Source: Pseudomonas fluorescens
GTDB lineage: Bacteria > Pseudomonadota > Gammaproteobacteria > Pseudomonadales > Pseudomonadaceae
Reading direction: 5' to 3'
Assembly: GCF_001902145.1 (NCBI RefSeq)
Contig: NZ_MRST01000023.1
Coordinates: 62,001-126,000 of the forward strand
DNA length: 64,000 bases
The notes beneath the pieces were generated by a model, which saw nothing but the letters and a program-made list of their open reading frames with translations, had not been told where the DNA came from and searched no databases. Positions within the stretch are counted from its first letter, which is position 1; every line of letters begins with the position of its first letter. The translations under genes were made by a program, and so were the position numbers. Below are positions 28,874 to 39,192 of the stretch, one piece after another.

Positions 28874-30973
28874 TTAGATATCCATGGGTCGGTTGGCGGC
28901 TTGGATCGCCGTCAGGGCGATGGTGTACACGATGTCGTCCACCTGGGCGCCACGTGGCAGGTCATTGACCGGTTTGCGCAGGCCCTGGAGCATCGGCCCC
29001 AGGCTCACGCAATCGGCGCTGCGTTGTACGGCTTTGTGGGTAGTGTTGCCGGTGTTCAGGTCAGGGAACACAAAGACGGTGGCCTTGCCTGCCACCTGGC
29101 TGTTGGGCGCCAGTTGTCGGGCGACGTTTTCGTTGGCGGCGGCGTCGTATTGCAACGGGCCGTCGATCAGCAGCGAGCTTTGTTGTTCGTGGGCGAGCAG
29201 GGTGGCTTCGCGGACTTTTTCCACCTCCTCGCCGCTGGCCGAGTCACCGCTGGAATAGCTGATCATCGCCACCCGTGGCGTGATGCCGAACGCGGCTGCC
29301 GAGTCGGCGCTTTGCAGGGCGATTTCAGCCAGTTCCGCAGCGCTTGGGTGCGGGTTCATCACGCAGTCGCCGTACACCAGCACCTGCTCGGGGAACAGCA
29401 TGAAGAACACCGACGACACCAGGGTGCAGCCCGGCGCGGTCTTGATCAACTGTAACGCGGGGCGAATGGTGTTGGCAGTAGAGTGGATCACGCCGGAGAC
29501 CAGGCCATCCACTTCGTCGAGGGCGAGCATCATGGTGGCGATCACCACGGTGTCTTCCAGTTGTTGCTCGGCCATGGGCGCGTTGAGGCTTTTGCTCTTG
29601 CGCAAGGCGACCATTGGCTCCACGTAGCGTTGGCGAATCAGGTCCGGGTCGAGAATCTCCAGGCCTTCGGGCAGGTCAATACCTTGGGCGCGGGCAACGG
29701 CCTCCACATCCGCAGGCTTGGCCAGCAACACGCAACGGGCAATGCCACGGGCCTGGCAGATCGCGGCGGCCTGTACGGTCAGCGGCTCGCTGCCCTCGGG
29801 CAGCACGATACGTTTGTTGGCCGCCTGGGCGCGTTGGATCAACTGGTAACGGAACACCGCCGGCGACAGGCGCATCTCCCTTGGCGTGCCACAACGCTGG
29901 TGTAGCCAGCGTGCATCGAGGTGGCTGGCGACGAAGTCGGTGATGATTTCCGCACGCTCGCGGTCATCGATAGGGATTTCCTTGTTGAGGCTATTGAGCT
30001 GGTTGGCGGTGTCATAGGAGCCGGTGCTCACCGACAACACCGGCAACCCGGCCTGGAAGGCGCCTCGGCACAGATCCATGATGCGCGGGTCGGGCAGGGT
30101 ATCGCTGGTCAGCAGCAGCCCGGCCAGCGGCACGCCATTGATGGCGGCCAGGCTGACGGCGAGGATGATGTCGTCGCGATCTCCCGGGGTCACTACCAAC
30201 ACACCGGGCTTGAGCAGCTCGACGGTGTTACGCATGGTGCGCGCGCAAATGATGATCTTGGTCATGCGCCGGCTTTCGTAGTCACCGGCGTTGAGGATCT
30301 GCGCGCCCATCAGGTCGGCCACGTCGCGGGTGCGCGGGGCATTCAGCTCGGGTTGGTAGGGGATGCAGCCGAGCAGCCGGAAATCACCGCTGCGCAACAG
30401 GGGCGAATGCTCTTTGAGGCGCGCCGAGAAGGCTTCCATGCTTTCGTCGGTGCGTACCTTGTTGAGGATTACGCCCAGCACTTTCGGGTCTTTGGGGCCG
30501 CCAAACAGTTGGGCCTGCAATTCCACACGGCCTGAAAGCTCGGTGAGCACTTCATTTTCCGGCGCCGAGACCAGGATCACTTCCGCGTCCAGGCTCTTGG
30601 CCAGGTGCAGGTTGACCCGTGCCGCGTAGCTGGCGCTGCGGGTCGGCACCATCCCTTCGACGATCAGCACGTCTTTGCCTACGGCTGCCTGTTGGTAAAG
30701 GGTGATGATCTCTTCGAGCAACTCATCGAGCTGGCCGTCGCCGAGCATGCGCTCTACATGGGCCAGGCCCAGGGGCTGCGGCGGTTTCAGGCCGTGGGTG
30801 CGTGCCACCAGCTCGGTGGAGCGTTCCGGCCCGGTATCGCCTGGGTGTGGCTGGGCTATGGGTTTGAAAAAACCGACTTTCAGGCCGGCCCGTTCCAGGG
30901 TGCGCACCAGCCCAAGGCTGATGGAGGTCAGGCCCACACCGAAATCGGTGGGCGCGATAAAAAAAGTCTGCAT
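28874..30973 (-). CDS. pta: Phosphate acetyltransferase
   Basis: Pta interconverts acetyl-CoA and acetyl phosphate. The long 699-residue form carries an N-terminal P-loop-like domain (MQTFFIAPTDFGVGLTSIS, residues 1-230), a DRTGG domain, and the C-terminal catalytic PTA domain from about residue 375 (RIVLPEGSEPLTVQAA, VMISYSSGDSASGEEVEKV-like segment). The acetate kinase partner ackA is not in the window. The start was placed at the ATG giving the family-typical N-terminus; an ATG 21 bases upstream is possible since neither has a good ribosome binding site. Confidence 0.94.
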   Translation of the reverse strand: MQTFFIAPTDFGVGLTSISLGLVRTLERAGLKVGFFKPIAQPHPGDTGPERSTELVARTHGLKPPQPLGLAHVERMLGDGQLDELLEEIITLYQQAAVGKDVLIVEGMVPTRSASYAARVNLHLAKSLDAEVILVSAPENEVLTELSGRVELQAQLFGGPKDPKVLGVILNKVRTDESMEAFSARLKEHSPLLRSGDFRLLGCIPYQPELNAPRTRDVADLMGAQILNAGDYESRRMTKIIICARTMRNTVELLKPGVLVVTPGDRDDIILAVSLAAINGVPLAGLLLTSDTLPDPRIMDLCRGAFQAGLPVLSVSTGSYDTANQLNSLNKEIPIDDRERAEIITDFVASHLDARWLHQRCGTPREMRLSPAVFRYQLIQRAQAANKRIVLPEGSEPLTVQAAAICQARGIARCVLLAKPADVEAVARAQGIDLPEGLEILDPDLIRQRYVEPMVALRKSKSLNAPMAEQQLEDTVVIATMMLALDEVDGLVSGVIHSTANTIRPALQLIKTAPGCTLVSSVFFMLFPEQVLVYGDCVMNPHPSAAELAEIALQSADSAAAFGITPRVAMISYSSGDSASGEEVEKVREATLLAHEQQSSLLIDGPLQYDAAANENVARQLAPNSQVAGKATVFVFPDLNTGNTTHKAVQRSADCVSLGPMLQGLRKPVNDLPRGAQVDDIVYTIALTAIQAANRPMDI

Positions 30974-31052
30974 GCGAATTCTCTGGAGGTGCATGGCTTG
31001 GGTGGCGCTCTATGGGTGAGTGCCTACCGCGAATCAGGCGCCAAGGTTATCG

Positions 31053-31340
31053 TTATTCGTGCCCTTGCGCACACCAGCCGCACGCAAAGGCCTGGCCTAT
31101 TTTTTCAAGGCGTTGCGCGGGGTCAAGCACCCAGACGCGCGACTGCCATGGCGGCTGGTGGCGCAGGTGCTGGGTGTGGCCGCAGGACAGCTCGGCCACC
31201 CAGTGCCCCTCGTCGTCCTGATGAAACCCCTGGATCGTGACCGTTGATCGGCCCCGTCCGTCCGGGTTCTGTTCGCTTTCGGGCAAATCCTTGTTTAGAC
31301 TTGTCCGTTCTTCATTCTTATGCAAAAGGTCTCGCCCCAT
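31053..31340 (-). CDS. DUF3565 domain-containing small protein, start uncertain
   Basis: The C-terminal 60 residues (VTIQGFHQDDEGHWVAELSC, GHTQHLRHQPPWQSR, then a CGWC pair) match the DUF3565 family of small proteins with likely metal-binding cysteines and histidines. Function is unknown. The start is unclear: an ATG at 31340 gives 95 residues but overlaps the divergent slyD start, and a TTG near 31289 preceded by AAGGA is an alternative giving a shorter protein that leaves room for the slyD promoter. Confidence 0.65.
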   Translation of the reverse strand: MGRDLLHKNEERTSLNKDLPESEQNPDGRGRSTVTIQGFHQDDEGHWVAELSCGHTQHLRHQPPWQSRVWVLDPAQRLEKIGQAFACGWCAQGHE

Positions 31341-31824
31341 GATGATCGCCGCTAACAAGGCTGTCTCCATCGACTATACCCTGACCAACGACGCTGGTGA
31401 GGTCATCGACAGCTCCGCCGGCGGCGCGCCGCTGGTTTACCTGCAAGGCGCAGGCAACATCATCCCGGGCCTGGAAAAGGCTCTGGAAGGCAAGAACGTC
31501 GGTGACGAACTGACTGTCGCCGTAGAACCTGAAGATGCCTACGGCGAATACTCCGCCGAACTGGTCAGCACCTTGAGCCGCAGCATGTTCGAAGGCGTTG
31601 ACGAGCTGGAAGTGGGCATGCAGTTCCACGCTTCCGCACCGGACGGCCAAATGCAGATCGTCACCATCCGCGACCTGGACGGCGACGACGTTACCGTTGA
31701 CGGTAACCACCCTCTGGCTGGCCAGCGCCTGAACTTCCAAGTGAAGATCGTGGCCATCCGCGACGCTTCCCAGGAAGAAGTGGCTCACGGCCACGTCCAC
31801 GGTGAAGGCGGTCATCACCATTGA
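31339..31824 (+). CDS. slyD: FKBP-type peptidyl-prolyl isomerase, SlyD type
   Basis: A 161-residue cytosolic prolyl isomerase and chaperone. The FKBP domain is split by an insert-in-flap domain: SIDYTLTNDAGEVIDSSAGG and GAGNIIPGLEKALEGKNVGD, then VEPEDAYGEYSAEL, and later DGNHPLAGQRLNFQVKI. The C-terminus ends in a histidine-rich tail, HGHVHGEGGHHH, which in SlyD binds nickel and other metals. AAAAGG precedes the ATG. A rho-independent terminator follows about 30 bases after the stop. Confidence 0.93.
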   Translation: MMIAANKAVSIDYTLTNDAGEVIDSSAGGAPLVYLQGAGNIIPGLEKALEGKNVGDELTVAVEPEDAYGEYSAELVSTLSRSMFEGVDELEVGMQFHASAPDGQMQIVTIRDLDGDDVTVDGNHPLAGQRLNFQVKIVAIRDASQEEVAHGHVHGEGGHHH

Positions 31825-31849
31825 TTGATGTTTTGATCAAGTGGTAGCA

Positions 31850-31882
31850 AAAACGCCCCGACTGGTTCGGGGCGTTTTTTTT
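31850..31882 (+). terminator. Rho-independent terminator after slyD
   Basis: CGCCCCGA-CTGGT-TCGGGGCG followed by eight T residues; A-run upstream. Confidence 0.93.
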
Positions 31883-31894
31883 GCTCTGGACTCA

Positions 31895-31996
31895 CTGTAG
31901 GAGCGAGCTTGCTCGCAAAAAACCTGAGAACCCCGCTGGGCGCCAGGCTTCCCGCGTCATCGTTAACGATCTTCGCGAGCAAGCTCGCTCCTACAG
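31895..31996. repeat. REP doublet, GAGCGAGCTTGCTCGC type
   Basis: CTGTAGGAGCGAGCTTGCTC at 31895 and its complement ending at 31996. As at 2893, the interior block CGTCATCGTTAACGATCTT lies next to the right arm, so this copy is in the opposite orientation to the majority. It separates the convergent slyD and rpsT terminators. Confidence 0.92.
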
Positions 31997-32009
31997 TTTT
32001 CAGGCACAA

Positions 32010-32048
32010 ACAAAAATGCCCCGGACCTTTCGGTACGGGGCATTTCTT
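32010..32048 (-). terminator. Rho-independent terminator of rpsT
   Basis: AAATGCCCCG and CGGGGCATTT pair around a 12-base loop; on the minus strand the stem is followed by TTTTTG. It is 40 bases downstream of the rpsT stop codon. Confidence 0.85.
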
Positions 32049-32088
32049 AACTGTTACACAGCCTGAGCTGCGTTGCAGTTGTTACCAC

Positions 32089-32367
32089 TTAGGCTGCAGC
32101 AGGAACGCTCAGAGCCTTGATGTGGCCATTCAGGCGGCTCTTATGGCGAGCGGCCTTGTTCTTGTGGATGATGCCTTTATCGGCCATACGGTCGATAACA
32201 GGCACAGCCAGAACGTAAGCTGCTTGAGCTTTTTCAGCGTCTTTGGTGTCGATGGCTTTGACTACATTCTTGATGTAGGTGCGAACCATGGAACGCAGGC
32301 TGGCGTTGTGGCTGCGACGCTTCTCAGCCTGTTTTGCACGTTTTTTGGCGGAAGGTGTGTTGGCCAC
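32089..32367 (-). CDS. rpsT: 30S ribosomal protein S20
   Basis: S20 is a primary 16S rRNA-binding protein of the small subunit. The 92-residue, lysine- and arginine-rich sequence [20 protein letters not shown] with [15 protein letters not shown] near the C-terminus is unmistakable. It is monocistronic: a strong promoter lies 54-82 bases upstream and a terminator 40 bases downstream. murJ diverges from it. Confidence 0.98.
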   Translation of the reverse strand: MANTPSAKKRAKQAEKRRSHNASLRSMVRTYIKNVVKAIDTKDAEKAQAAYVLAVPVIDRMADKGIIHKNKAARHKSRLNGHIKALSVPAAA

Positions 32368-32420
32368 CGTCGAGCTCCTCGAAAGACTTTTTAGGAAATA
32401 GCAAACAAAATAGGCCGCGA

Positions 32421-32449
32421 ATCATGCCGATGACTTGACGGGTTGTCAA
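32421..32449 (-). promoter_or_regulatory. Sigma-70 promoter of rpsT
   Basis: On the minus strand TTGACA (32449-32444), 17 bases, CATGAT (32426-32421), followed by a GC-rich discriminator TCGCGGCC, which would suit growth-rate and stringent control of a ribosomal protein gene. Confidence 0.8.
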
Positions 32450-32620
32450 GGGCGGCTGATGCGAACTGCTGAGTGGTCGATCTGAAGAGGCGGGTGATTT
32501 ATTTCCGGCGCTTGACCTGTAAACTCGCGAGCTTTGGCTCTGTGCTGTTGCAGGCGCGCAGTATCGCATAAGTGGGCGCTTAGTTCGCCTGCTCTTTATC
32601 TATAGGCGCAAACTCTTTCA

Positions 32621-34159
32621 ATGAATCTGCTCAAATCGTTGGCTGCCGTCAGCTCTATCACGATGATTTCCCGGGTATTGGGGTTCGTGCGTGACACCCT
32701 GCTGGCCCGCATCTTTGGCGCCAGCATGGCCACGGATGCGTTCTTTATTGCCTTTAAACTGCCCAACCTGTTGCGGCGGATCTTTGCCGAAGGCGCGTTT
32801 TCCCAGGCGTTCGTGCCGATCCTGGCCGAATACAAGACCCAGCATGGCGAGGAGGCGACTCGTACGTTCATTGCCTACGTCTCGGGTTTGCTGACGCTGG
32901 TGCTGATGCTGGTAACCATCGTCGGGATGCTCGCCGCGCCCTGGGTGATCTGGGCCACGGCGCCCGGTTTTGCCAATACGCCGGAAAAGTTCGCGCTGAC
33001 CACTGATCTGCTGCGCGTGACCTTTCCTTATATATTGCTGATCTCCCTGTCGTCCCTGGCCGGGGCGATCCTCAATACCTGGAACCGTTTTTCGGTGCCG
33101 GCCTTTGTGCCGACCTTGCTGAACGTCAGCATGATTATTTTTGCGCTGTTTCTCACGCCGTACTTTGACCCGCCCGTCATGGCCCTGGGCTGGGCGGTGC
33201 TGGCCGGCGGCCTGGCGCAGTTGCTGTATCAACTGCCCCACCTGAAAAAAATCGGCATGCTCGTACTGCCGCGCCTGAACCTCAAGGACACCGGCGTCTG
33301 GCGCGTCATGCGCAATATGCTGCCGGCGATACTCGGGGTGTCGGTCAGTCAGATTTCCCTGATCATCAACACCGCGTTCGCCTCGTTGCTGGTCTCCGGC
33401 TCGGTGTCGTGGATGTACTACGCCGACCGCCTGATGGAATTGCCGTCCGGTGTGCTGGGCGTGGCATTGGGCACGATCCTGCTGCCGACCCTGGCGCGTA
33501 CCTACGCCAGCAAGGATCGCCAGGAATACTCACGCATCCTCGATTGGGGCCTGCGCCTGTGCTTTCTGCTGGTGTTGCCGTGCGCCCTGGCCCTGGGCAT
33601 CCTCGCCGAGCCGTTGACGGTCTCGCTGTTTCAATACGGGCAGTTCGACGCCCATGACGCCTTGATGACCCAGCATGCGTTGGTCGCCTACTCCGTCGGC
33701 CTGCTCGGCATTATCGTGATCAAGGTGCTGGCGCCCGGTTTCTACGCCCAGCAAAACATCCGCACCCCGGTGAAAATCGCGATTTTCACCCTGGTTGTCA
33801 CGCAACTGCTCAACTTGGTGTTTATCGGCCCGCTGGCCCACGCCGGCCTGGCCTTGGCGATCAGCGCGGGTGCGTGCATCAACGCAGGCCTGCTGTTTTA
33901 CCAATTGCGCAAACAACAGATGTACCAGCCACAGCCAGGCTGGGGCGTGTTTGCGTTCAAGTTACTGGTGGCGGTAGCCGCGATGTCGGTCGTGCTGTTT
34001 GGCCTGATGCACATCATGCCAGCCTGGGATCAAGGCAATATGCTGGAGCGCTTCATGCGCCTGGGCGTATTGGTAGTGGCGGGCGTGGTGGCGTACTTCG
34101 GGATGTTGCTGTTGCAGGGTTTTCGCCTGCGCGATTTCAATCGCAAGTCGCTGGGATAG
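32621..34159 (+). CDS. murJ: Lipid II flippase MurJ
   Basis: MurJ flips lipid II across the inner membrane for peptidoglycan assembly. The 512-residue protein is almost wholly hydrophobic with about 14 membrane segments and begins with [20 protein letters not shown], followed by [20 protein letters not shown] and [14 protein letters not shown], which are diagnostic for the MviN/MurJ family. It diverges from rpsT and precedes ribF by 119 bases. Confidence 0.97.
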   Translation: MNLLKSLAAVSSITMISRVLGFVRDTLLARIFGASMATDAFFIAFKLPNLLRRIFAEGAFSQAFVPILAEYKTQHGEEATRTFIAYVSGLLTLVLMLVTIVGMLAAPWVIWATAPGFANTPEKFALTTDLLRVTFPYILLISLSSLAGAILNTWNRFSVPAFVPTLLNVSMIIFALFLTPYFDPPVMALGWAVLAGGLAQLLYQLPHLKKIGMLVLPRLNLKDTGVWRVMRNMLPAILGVSVSQISLIINTAFASLLVSGSVSWMYYADRLMELPSGVLGVALGTILLPTLARTYASKDRQEYSRILDWGLRLCFLLVLPCALALGILAEPLTVSLFQYGQFDAHDALMTQHALVAYSVGLLGIIVIKVLAPGFYAQQNIRTPVKIAIFTLVVTQLLNLVFIGPLAHAGLALAISAGACINAGLLFYQLRKQQMYQPQPGWGVFAFKLLVAVAAMSVVLFGLMHIMPAWDQGNMLERFMRLGVLVVAGVVAYFGMLLLQGFRLRDFNRKSLG

Positions 34160-34278
34160 CGAGTTTGCCGCGATAAAACAGGTGTTTTATCGATTCGACC
34201 CATTTGGCCTGTGCTGTTGCCTGTCGTCCGGGGCTGGGTGTGGTTATAATCGACCACTTTATGAGCAAGAAGCGCGTT

Positions 34279-35217
34279 ATGCAGCTGGTTCGAGGTCTCC
34301 ACAACCTGCGCCCCGAGCACCGGGGCTGCGTCGCCACTATTGGCAACTTTGACGGTGTTCACCGTGGCCACCAGGCTATCCTGGCTCGGCTGCGCGAGCG
34401 TGCGGTCGAGTTGGGCGTGCCCAGCTGCGTGGTGATTTTTGAGCCACAACCGCGGGAGTTCTTTACCCCAGAAACGGCGCCGGCCCGCTTGGCGCGCTTG
34501 CGGGACAAGTTGCAGCTGCTGGCGGAGGAGGGCGTGGACCGTGTCCTCTGCCTGGCTTTCAACCAGCGTTTGCGCAGCCTCAGCGCCGCCGAGTTCGTTG
34601 ACCGCATCCTGGTCGATGGCCTGGGCGTGCAGCACCTGGAGGTCGGCGACGACTTCCATTTCGGTTGTGACCGGGTCGGGGATTTCGATTTCCTGCAACA
34701 TGCCGGTGTCAATCAGGGTTTCACTGTCGAAGCCGCGCAAACCGTCGAACTGGACGGCCTGCGCGTGAGCAGCACCCAGGTGCGTAACGCCCTGGCCGCC
34801 GCCGACTTCGACCTGGCCGAGCGTTTGCTCGGTCGCCCGTTCCGCATTGCCGGGCGGGTATTGCACGGCCAGAAGCTGGCGCGCCAATTGGGCACGCCAA
34901 CCGCCAACGTGCAACTCAAGCGCCGTCGTGTGCCGCTGACCGGGGTTTACCTGGTAAGCGTCGACATCGATGGCCAATCGTGGCCGGGAGTCGCCAATAT
35001 AGGCGTCAGACCCACGGTTGCAGGTGATGGCAAGGCCCACCTGGAAGTTCACCTTTTGGATTTTGCCGGTGATTTATACGACCGGCGTTTGACGGTGGTT
35101 TTCCACCAGAAGCTGCGTGAAGAGCAGCGTTTCGCCTCCCTGGAGGCGTTGAAAACGGCGATCAATGCGGATGTCGCCGCCGCCCGTGCACTAGCCGCAC
35201 CTAGCGCCCATCGCTAA
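34279..35217 (+). CDS. ribF: Bifunctional riboflavin kinase / FAD synthetase
   Basis: RibF converts riboflavin to FMN and FMN to FAD. The 312-residue product has the N-terminal nucleotidyltransferase domain (CVATIGNFDGVHRGHQAILA, with the HxGH-like motif) and the C-terminal kinase domain (GRVLHGQKLARQLGTPTANV, GVANIGVRPTVAGDGKAHLE). The ATG was chosen to give the canonical MQLVRGLHNLRP start; a TATAAT at 34245-34250 just upstream probably marks its promoter. ileS follows after 14 bases, as in E. coli. Confidence 0.96.
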   Translation: MQLVRGLHNLRPEHRGCVATIGNFDGVHRGHQAILARLRERAVELGVPSCVVIFEPQPREFFTPETAPARLARLRDKLQLLAEEGVDRVLCLAFNQRLRSLSAAEFVDRILVDGLGVQHLEVGDDFHFGCDRVGDFDFLQHAGVNQGFTVEAAQTVELDGLRVSSTQVRNALAAADFDLAERLLGRPFRIAGRVLHGQKLARQLGTPTANVQLKRRRVPLTGVYLVSVDIDGQSWPGVANIGVRPTVAGDGKAHLEVHLLDFAGDLYDRRLTVVFHQKLREEQRFASLEALKTAINADVAAARALAAPSAHR

Positions 35218-35231
35218 CCGAAGAGCCTTAA

Positions 35232-38063
35232 ATGACCGACTATAAAGCCACGCTAAACCTTCCGGACACCGCCTTCCCAATGAAGGCCGGCCTGCCACAG
35301 CGCGAACCGCAGATCCTGCAGCGCTGGGACAGTATTGGCCTGTACGGAAAGTTGCGCGAAATTGGCAAGGATCGTCCGAAATTCGTCCTGCACGACGGCC
35401 CTCCTTATGCCAACGGCACGATTCATATCGGTCATGCGCTGAACAAGATTCTCAAGGACATGATCCTGCGCTCCAAGACCCTGTCGGGCTTCGACGCGCC
35501 GTATGTCCCGGGTTGGGACTGCCACGGCCTGCCGATCGAGCACAAAGTCGAAGTGACCTACGGCAAGAACCTGGGCGCGGATAAAACCCGCGAACTGTGC
35601 CGTGCCTACGCCGCCGAACAGATCGAAGGGCAGAAGTCCGAATTCATTCGCCTGGGTGTGCTGGGAGAGTGGGACAACCCCTACAAGACCATGAATTTCA
35701 AGAACGAGGCCGGTGAAATCCGCGCCTTGGCCGAAATCGTCAAGGGCGGTTTCGTGTTCAAGGGCCTCAAGCCCGTGAACTGGTGCTTCGACTGCGGTTC
35801 GGCCCTGGCCGAAGCGGAAGTGGAGTACGAAGACAAGAAGTCCTCGACCATCGACGTGGCCTTCCCGATCGCCGACGACGCCAAGCTGGCCGAGGCTTTC
35901 GGCCTGGCAAGCCTGGCCAAGCCGGCTGCCATCGTGATCTGGACCACCACCCCGTGGACCATCCCGGCCAACCAGGCGCTGAACGTGCACCCGGAATTCA
36001 CCTACGCCCTGGTGGACGTCGGTGATCGCCTGCTGGTGCTGGCCGAAGAAATGGTCGAGCCGTGCCTGGCGCGTTACGCGCTGCAAGGTTCGGTAATCGC
36101 CACCACCACCGGTTCCGCGCTGGAGCTGATCAACTTCCGTCACCCGTTCTATGACCGTCTGTCGCCGGTGTACCTGGCTGACTACGTCGAGCTGGGTTCG
36201 GGTACTGGCATTGTTCACTGCTCGCCTGCCTATGGTGTGGACGACTTCGTGATCTGCAAGAAGTACGGCATGGTCAATGATGACATCATCAACCCCGTGC
36301 AGAGCAACGGCGTATACGTGCCTTCGCTCGAATTCTTTGGTGGCCAGTTCATCTTCAAGGCCGATCAACCGATCATCGACAAGCTGCGTGAAGTCGGTGC
36401 GTTGATGCAAACCGCCACCATCCAGCACAGCTACATGCATTGCTGGCGTCACAAGACCCCGCTGATCTACCGCGCTACAGCGCAGTGGTTTATCGGCATG
36501 GACAAAGAGCCGACCAGCGGCGACACCCTGCGTGTACGTTCGCTCAAAGCCATCGAAGACACCACTTTCGTCCCGGCGTGGGGCCAGGCGCGCCTGCACT
36601 CGATGATCGCCAACCGTCCGGACTGGTGCATCTCTCGCCAGCGTAACTGGGGCGTGCCGATTCCGTTCTTCCTGAACAAGGAAAGCGGTGAGCTGCACCC
36701 GCGCACCGTTGAGTTGATGGAAGTCGTGGCCCAGCGCGTTGAACAGGAAGGCATCGAAGCCTGGTTCAAGCTGGATGCCGTCGAGCTGCTGGGCGACGAA
36801 GCGCCGCTGTACGACAAGATCAGCGACACCCTCGACGTGTGGTTCGATTCGGGCACCACTCATTGGCACGTGCTGCGCGGCTCGCACCCGATGGGTCACG
36901 AGACCGGCCCGCGTGCCGACCTGTACCTGGAAGGCTCGGACCAACACCGTGGCTGGTTCCACTCGTCGTTGCTGACCGGTTGCGCCATCGACAACCACGC
37001 GCCGTACCGCGAGCTGCTGACCCACGGCTTCACCGTCGACGAGACGGGCCGCAAGATGTCCAAATCGCTGAAGAACGTGATCGAGCCGAAAAAGATCAAC
37101 GACACCTTGGGCGCCGACATCATGCGTCTGTGGGTGGCTTCCACCGATTACTCGGGTGAAATCGCCGTGTCGGACCAGATCCTGGCCCGCAGCGCCGACG
37201 CCTACCGTCGTATCCGTAATACCGCGCGCTTCATGCTGTCGAACCTGACCGGCTTCAACCCGGCTACCGACCTGCTGCCGGCTGAAGACATGCTCGCCCT
37301 GGACCGTTGGGCCGTGGACCGTACCTTGTTGTTGCAGCGTGAGTTGCAGGAACACTACGGCGAATACCGCTTCTGGAATGTCTACTCCAAGATCCACAAC
37401 TTCTGCGTGCAGGAGCTGGGCGGTTTCTACCTCGACATCATCAAGGACCGCCAGTACACCACCGGCGCCAACAGCAAGGCGCGCCGTTCGGCGCAGACCG
37501 CGCTGTACCACATCAGCGAAGCGCTGGTGCGCTGGATCGCACCGATCCTGGCGTTCACCGCCGACGAGCTGTGGGAATACCTGCCGGGCGAGCGTAACGA
37601 GTCCGTCATGCTCAACACCTGGTACGAAGGCCTGACCGAACTGCCGGCCGACTTCGAACTGGGCCGCGAGTACTGGGAAGGCGTCATGGCCGTCAAGGTT
37701 GCGGTGAACAAGGAACTGGAAGTCCAGCGTGCGGCCAAGGCCGTGGGTGGCAACCTGCAAGCCGAAGTCACCCTGTTTGCCGAGGACGGCCTGACCGCCG
37801 ACCTGGCCAAGCTGAGCAACGAACTGCGCTTCGTGCTGATCACCTCCACCGCGAGCCTGGCACCTTTTGCCCAGGCCCCGGCTGATGCCGTGATCACCGA
37901 GGTGCCGGGCCTGAAGCTCAAGGTGGTGAAGTCGGCCTTCCCTAAATGCGCCCGTTGCTGGCACTGCCGTGAAGATGTCGGTGTGAACCCCGAGCATCCG
38001 GAAATCTGTGGTCGCTGTGTCGATAACATCAGCGGTGAAGGCGAGGTTCGCCACTATGCCTAA
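35232..38063 (+). CDS. ileS: Isoleucyl-tRNA synthetase
   Basis: A 943-residue class I aminoacyl-tRNA synthetase. Visible landmarks are the HIGH-type motif in [15 protein letters not shown] (residues 58-72), the editing domain ([14 protein letters not shown]), the KMSKS signature in [15 protein letters not shown], and a C-terminal zinc finger with [12 protein letters not shown] and CGRC. This is the bacterial type sensitive to mupirocin, with a C-terminal zinc domain. It lies in the ribF-ileS-lspA-fkpB operon and overlaps lspA by 8 bp. Confidence 0.98.
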   Translation: MTDYKATLNLPDTAFPMKAGLPQREPQILQRWDSIGLYGKLREIGKDRPKFVLHDGPPYANGTIHIGHALNKILKDMILRSKTLSGFDAPYVPGWDCHGLPIEHKVEVTYGKNLGADKTRELCRAYAAEQIEGQKSEFIRLGVLGEWDNPYKTMNFKNEAGEIRALAEIVKGGFVFKGLKPVNWCFDCGSALAEAEVEYEDKKSSTIDVAFPIADDAKLAEAFGLASLAKPAAIVIWTTTPWTIPANQALNVHPEFTYALVDVGDRLLVLAEEMVEPCLARYALQGSVIATTTGSALELINFRHPFYDRLSPVYLADYVELGSGTGIVHCSPAYGVDDFVICKKYGMVNDDIINPVQSNGVYVPSLEFFGGQFIFKADQPIIDKLREVGALMQTATIQHSYMHCWRHKTPLIYRATAQWFIGMDKEPTSGDTLRVRSLKAIEDTTFVPAWGQARLHSMIANRPDWCISRQRNWGVPIPFFLNKESGELHPRTVELMEVVAQRVEQEGIEAWFKLDAVELLGDEAPLYDKISDTLDVWFDSGTTHWHVLRGSHPMGHETGPRADLYLEGSDQHRGWFHSSLLTGCAIDNHAPYRELLTHGFTVDETGRKMSKSLKNVIEPKKINDTLGADIMRLWVASTDYSGEIAVSDQILARSADAYRRIRNTARFMLSNLTGFNPATDLLPAEDMLALDRWAVDRTLLLQRELQEHYGEYRFWNVYSKIHNFCVQELGGFYLDIIKDRQYTTGANSKARRSAQTALYHISEALVRWIAPILAFTADELWEYLPGERNESVMLNTWYEGLTELPADFELGREYWEGVMAVKVAVNKELEVQRAAKAVGGNLQAEVTLFAEDGLTADLAKLSNELRFVLITSTASLAPFAQAPADAVITEVPGLKLKVVKSAFPKCARCWHCREDVGVNPEHPEICGRCVDNISGEGEVRHYA

Positions 38064-38568
38064 TGCAGCCAGTCGTTTCGGACGTCTGGGCTGGCTCGTA
38101 CTGAGCCTGCTGGTGCTGGTCATTGACCAGGTCAGCAAGGCTCACTTCGAGGGCTCCCTGGAAATGTTCCAGCAAATCGTGGTGATCCCGGATTACTTCA
38201 GCTGGACCCTGGCCTACAACACGGGCGCTGCCTTCAGCTTCCTCGCTGATGGCGGTGGCTGGCAGCGCTGGCTGTTCGCTGTGATCGCCGTGGTGGTCAG
38301 TGCCGTGCTGGTGGTGTGGCTCAAGCGCCTGGGTCGCGACGACACCTGGCTGGCCATCGCGCTGGCCCTGGTGTTGGGAGGTGCGCTGGGCAACCTGTAT
38401 GACCGCATCGCCCTGGGCCATGTGATCGACTTCATCCTGGTGCATTGGCAGAACCGTCACTACTTCCCTGCGTTCAACTTTGCCGACAGCGCCATCACCG
38501 TCGGTGCAATCATGCTGGCGCTGGATATGTTCAAGAGCAAGAAAACCGGAGAAACCGTCAATGACTGA
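38056..38568 (+). CDS. lspA: Lipoprotein signal peptidase (signal peptidase II)
   Basis: LspA cleaves signal peptides from prolipoproteins after lipidation. The 170-residue inner membrane protein has four hydrophobic segments and both catalytic aspartates, in [19 protein letters not shown] and [15 protein letters not shown]. It would process the lipoproteins encoded in this window (LolB, BamD, the TPR protein). It overlaps ileS (ATGCCTAA) and fkpB (ATGACTGA) by 8 bp each. The start inside the end of ileS was chosen over an upstream in-frame GTG or ATG region lying deeper in ileS. Confidence 0.97.
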   Translation: MPNAASRFGRLGWLVLSLLVLVIDQVSKAHFEGSLEMFQQIVVIPDYFSWTLAYNTGAAFSFLADGGGWQRWLFAVIAVVVSAVLVVWLKRLGRDDTWLAIALALVLGGALGNLYDRIALGHVIDFILVHWQNRHYFPAFNFADSAITVGAIMLALDMFKSKKTGETVND

Positions 38569-39013
38569 TCAGGTATTGGCTGAGCAACGCATCGGCCAGA
38601 ACACGGAAGTCACTTTGCATTTTGCATTGCGCCTGGAAAATGGCGACACGGTCGACAGCACCTTCGACAAAGCCCCGGCGACCTTCAAGGTTGGTGACGG
38701 TAACCTGCTGCCCGGTTTTGAAGCGGCGTTGTTCGGGTTCAAGGCGGGCGACAAGCGCAACCTGCAGATCCTGCCGGAAAACGCCTTCGGCCAACCCAAC
38801 CCGCAAAACGTGCAGATCATCCCGCGTTCGCAGTTTGAAGGCATGGACCTGTCGGAAGGTTTGCTGGTGATCTTCAATGATGCGGCGAATACCGAATTGC
38901 CTGGTGTGGTTAAAGCCTTCGATGATGCGCAAGTGACCATCGACTTCAACCATCCGTTGGCCGGCAAGACGCTGACCTTTGACGTCGAGATTATCGGCGT
39001 CAAAGCGCTGTAA
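38561..39013 (+). CDS. fkpB: FKBP-type peptidyl-prolyl isomerase FkpB
   Basis: A 150-residue SlyD-like prolyl isomerase: TEVTLHFALRLENGDTVDST, LLPGFEAALFGFKAGDKRNL, PENAFGQPNP and the closing FNHPLAGKTLTFDVEI. Unlike the slyD product at 31339 it has no histidine-rich tail. It is the last gene of the ribF operon, overlapping lspA by 8 bp; a REP doublet follows. Partner proteins are unknown. Confidence 0.94.
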   Translation: MTDQVLAEQRIGQNTEVTLHFALRLENGDTVDSTFDKAPATFKVGDGNLLPGFEAALFGFKAGDKRNLQILPENAFGQPNPQNVQIIPRSQFEGMDLSEGLLVIFNDAANTELPGVVKAFDDAQVTIDFNHPLAGKTLTFDVEIIGVKAL

Positions 39014-39033
39014 CTGACCGTACACGGTCTAAA

Positions 39034-39123
39034 ATGTGGGAGCGGGCTTGCTCGCGAATGAGCAGTGTCCGTCTCCGAGTTATCAGGCTGACCCACCGCA
39101 TTCGCGAGCAAGCCCGCTCCCAC
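39034..39123. repeat. REP doublet, GTGGGAGCGGGCTTGCTCGCGAATG type
   Basis: TGTGGGAGCGGGCTTGCTCG from 39035 and its complement CGAGCAAGCCCGCTCCCAC ending at 39123 flank a 40-base interior unrelated to that of the GAGCGAGCTTGCTCGC doublets. It is located within a same-strand gap between fkpB and ispH, so it is transcribed if the operon continues into ispH. Confidence 0.9.
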
Positions 39124-39192
39124 CTTTGATCCCATTGCTCATACGGTCAGCGTCAAACCTGACCCAAGTGGCTGCAAGGCACGAGGCACAGC

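Noticed and set aside
35253..38138. A 961-residue open frame antisense to ileS
   Set aside because: It is the shadow of IleS, caused by codon bias; the composition (rich in His, Gln, Val, Arg) is that of an antisense translation.
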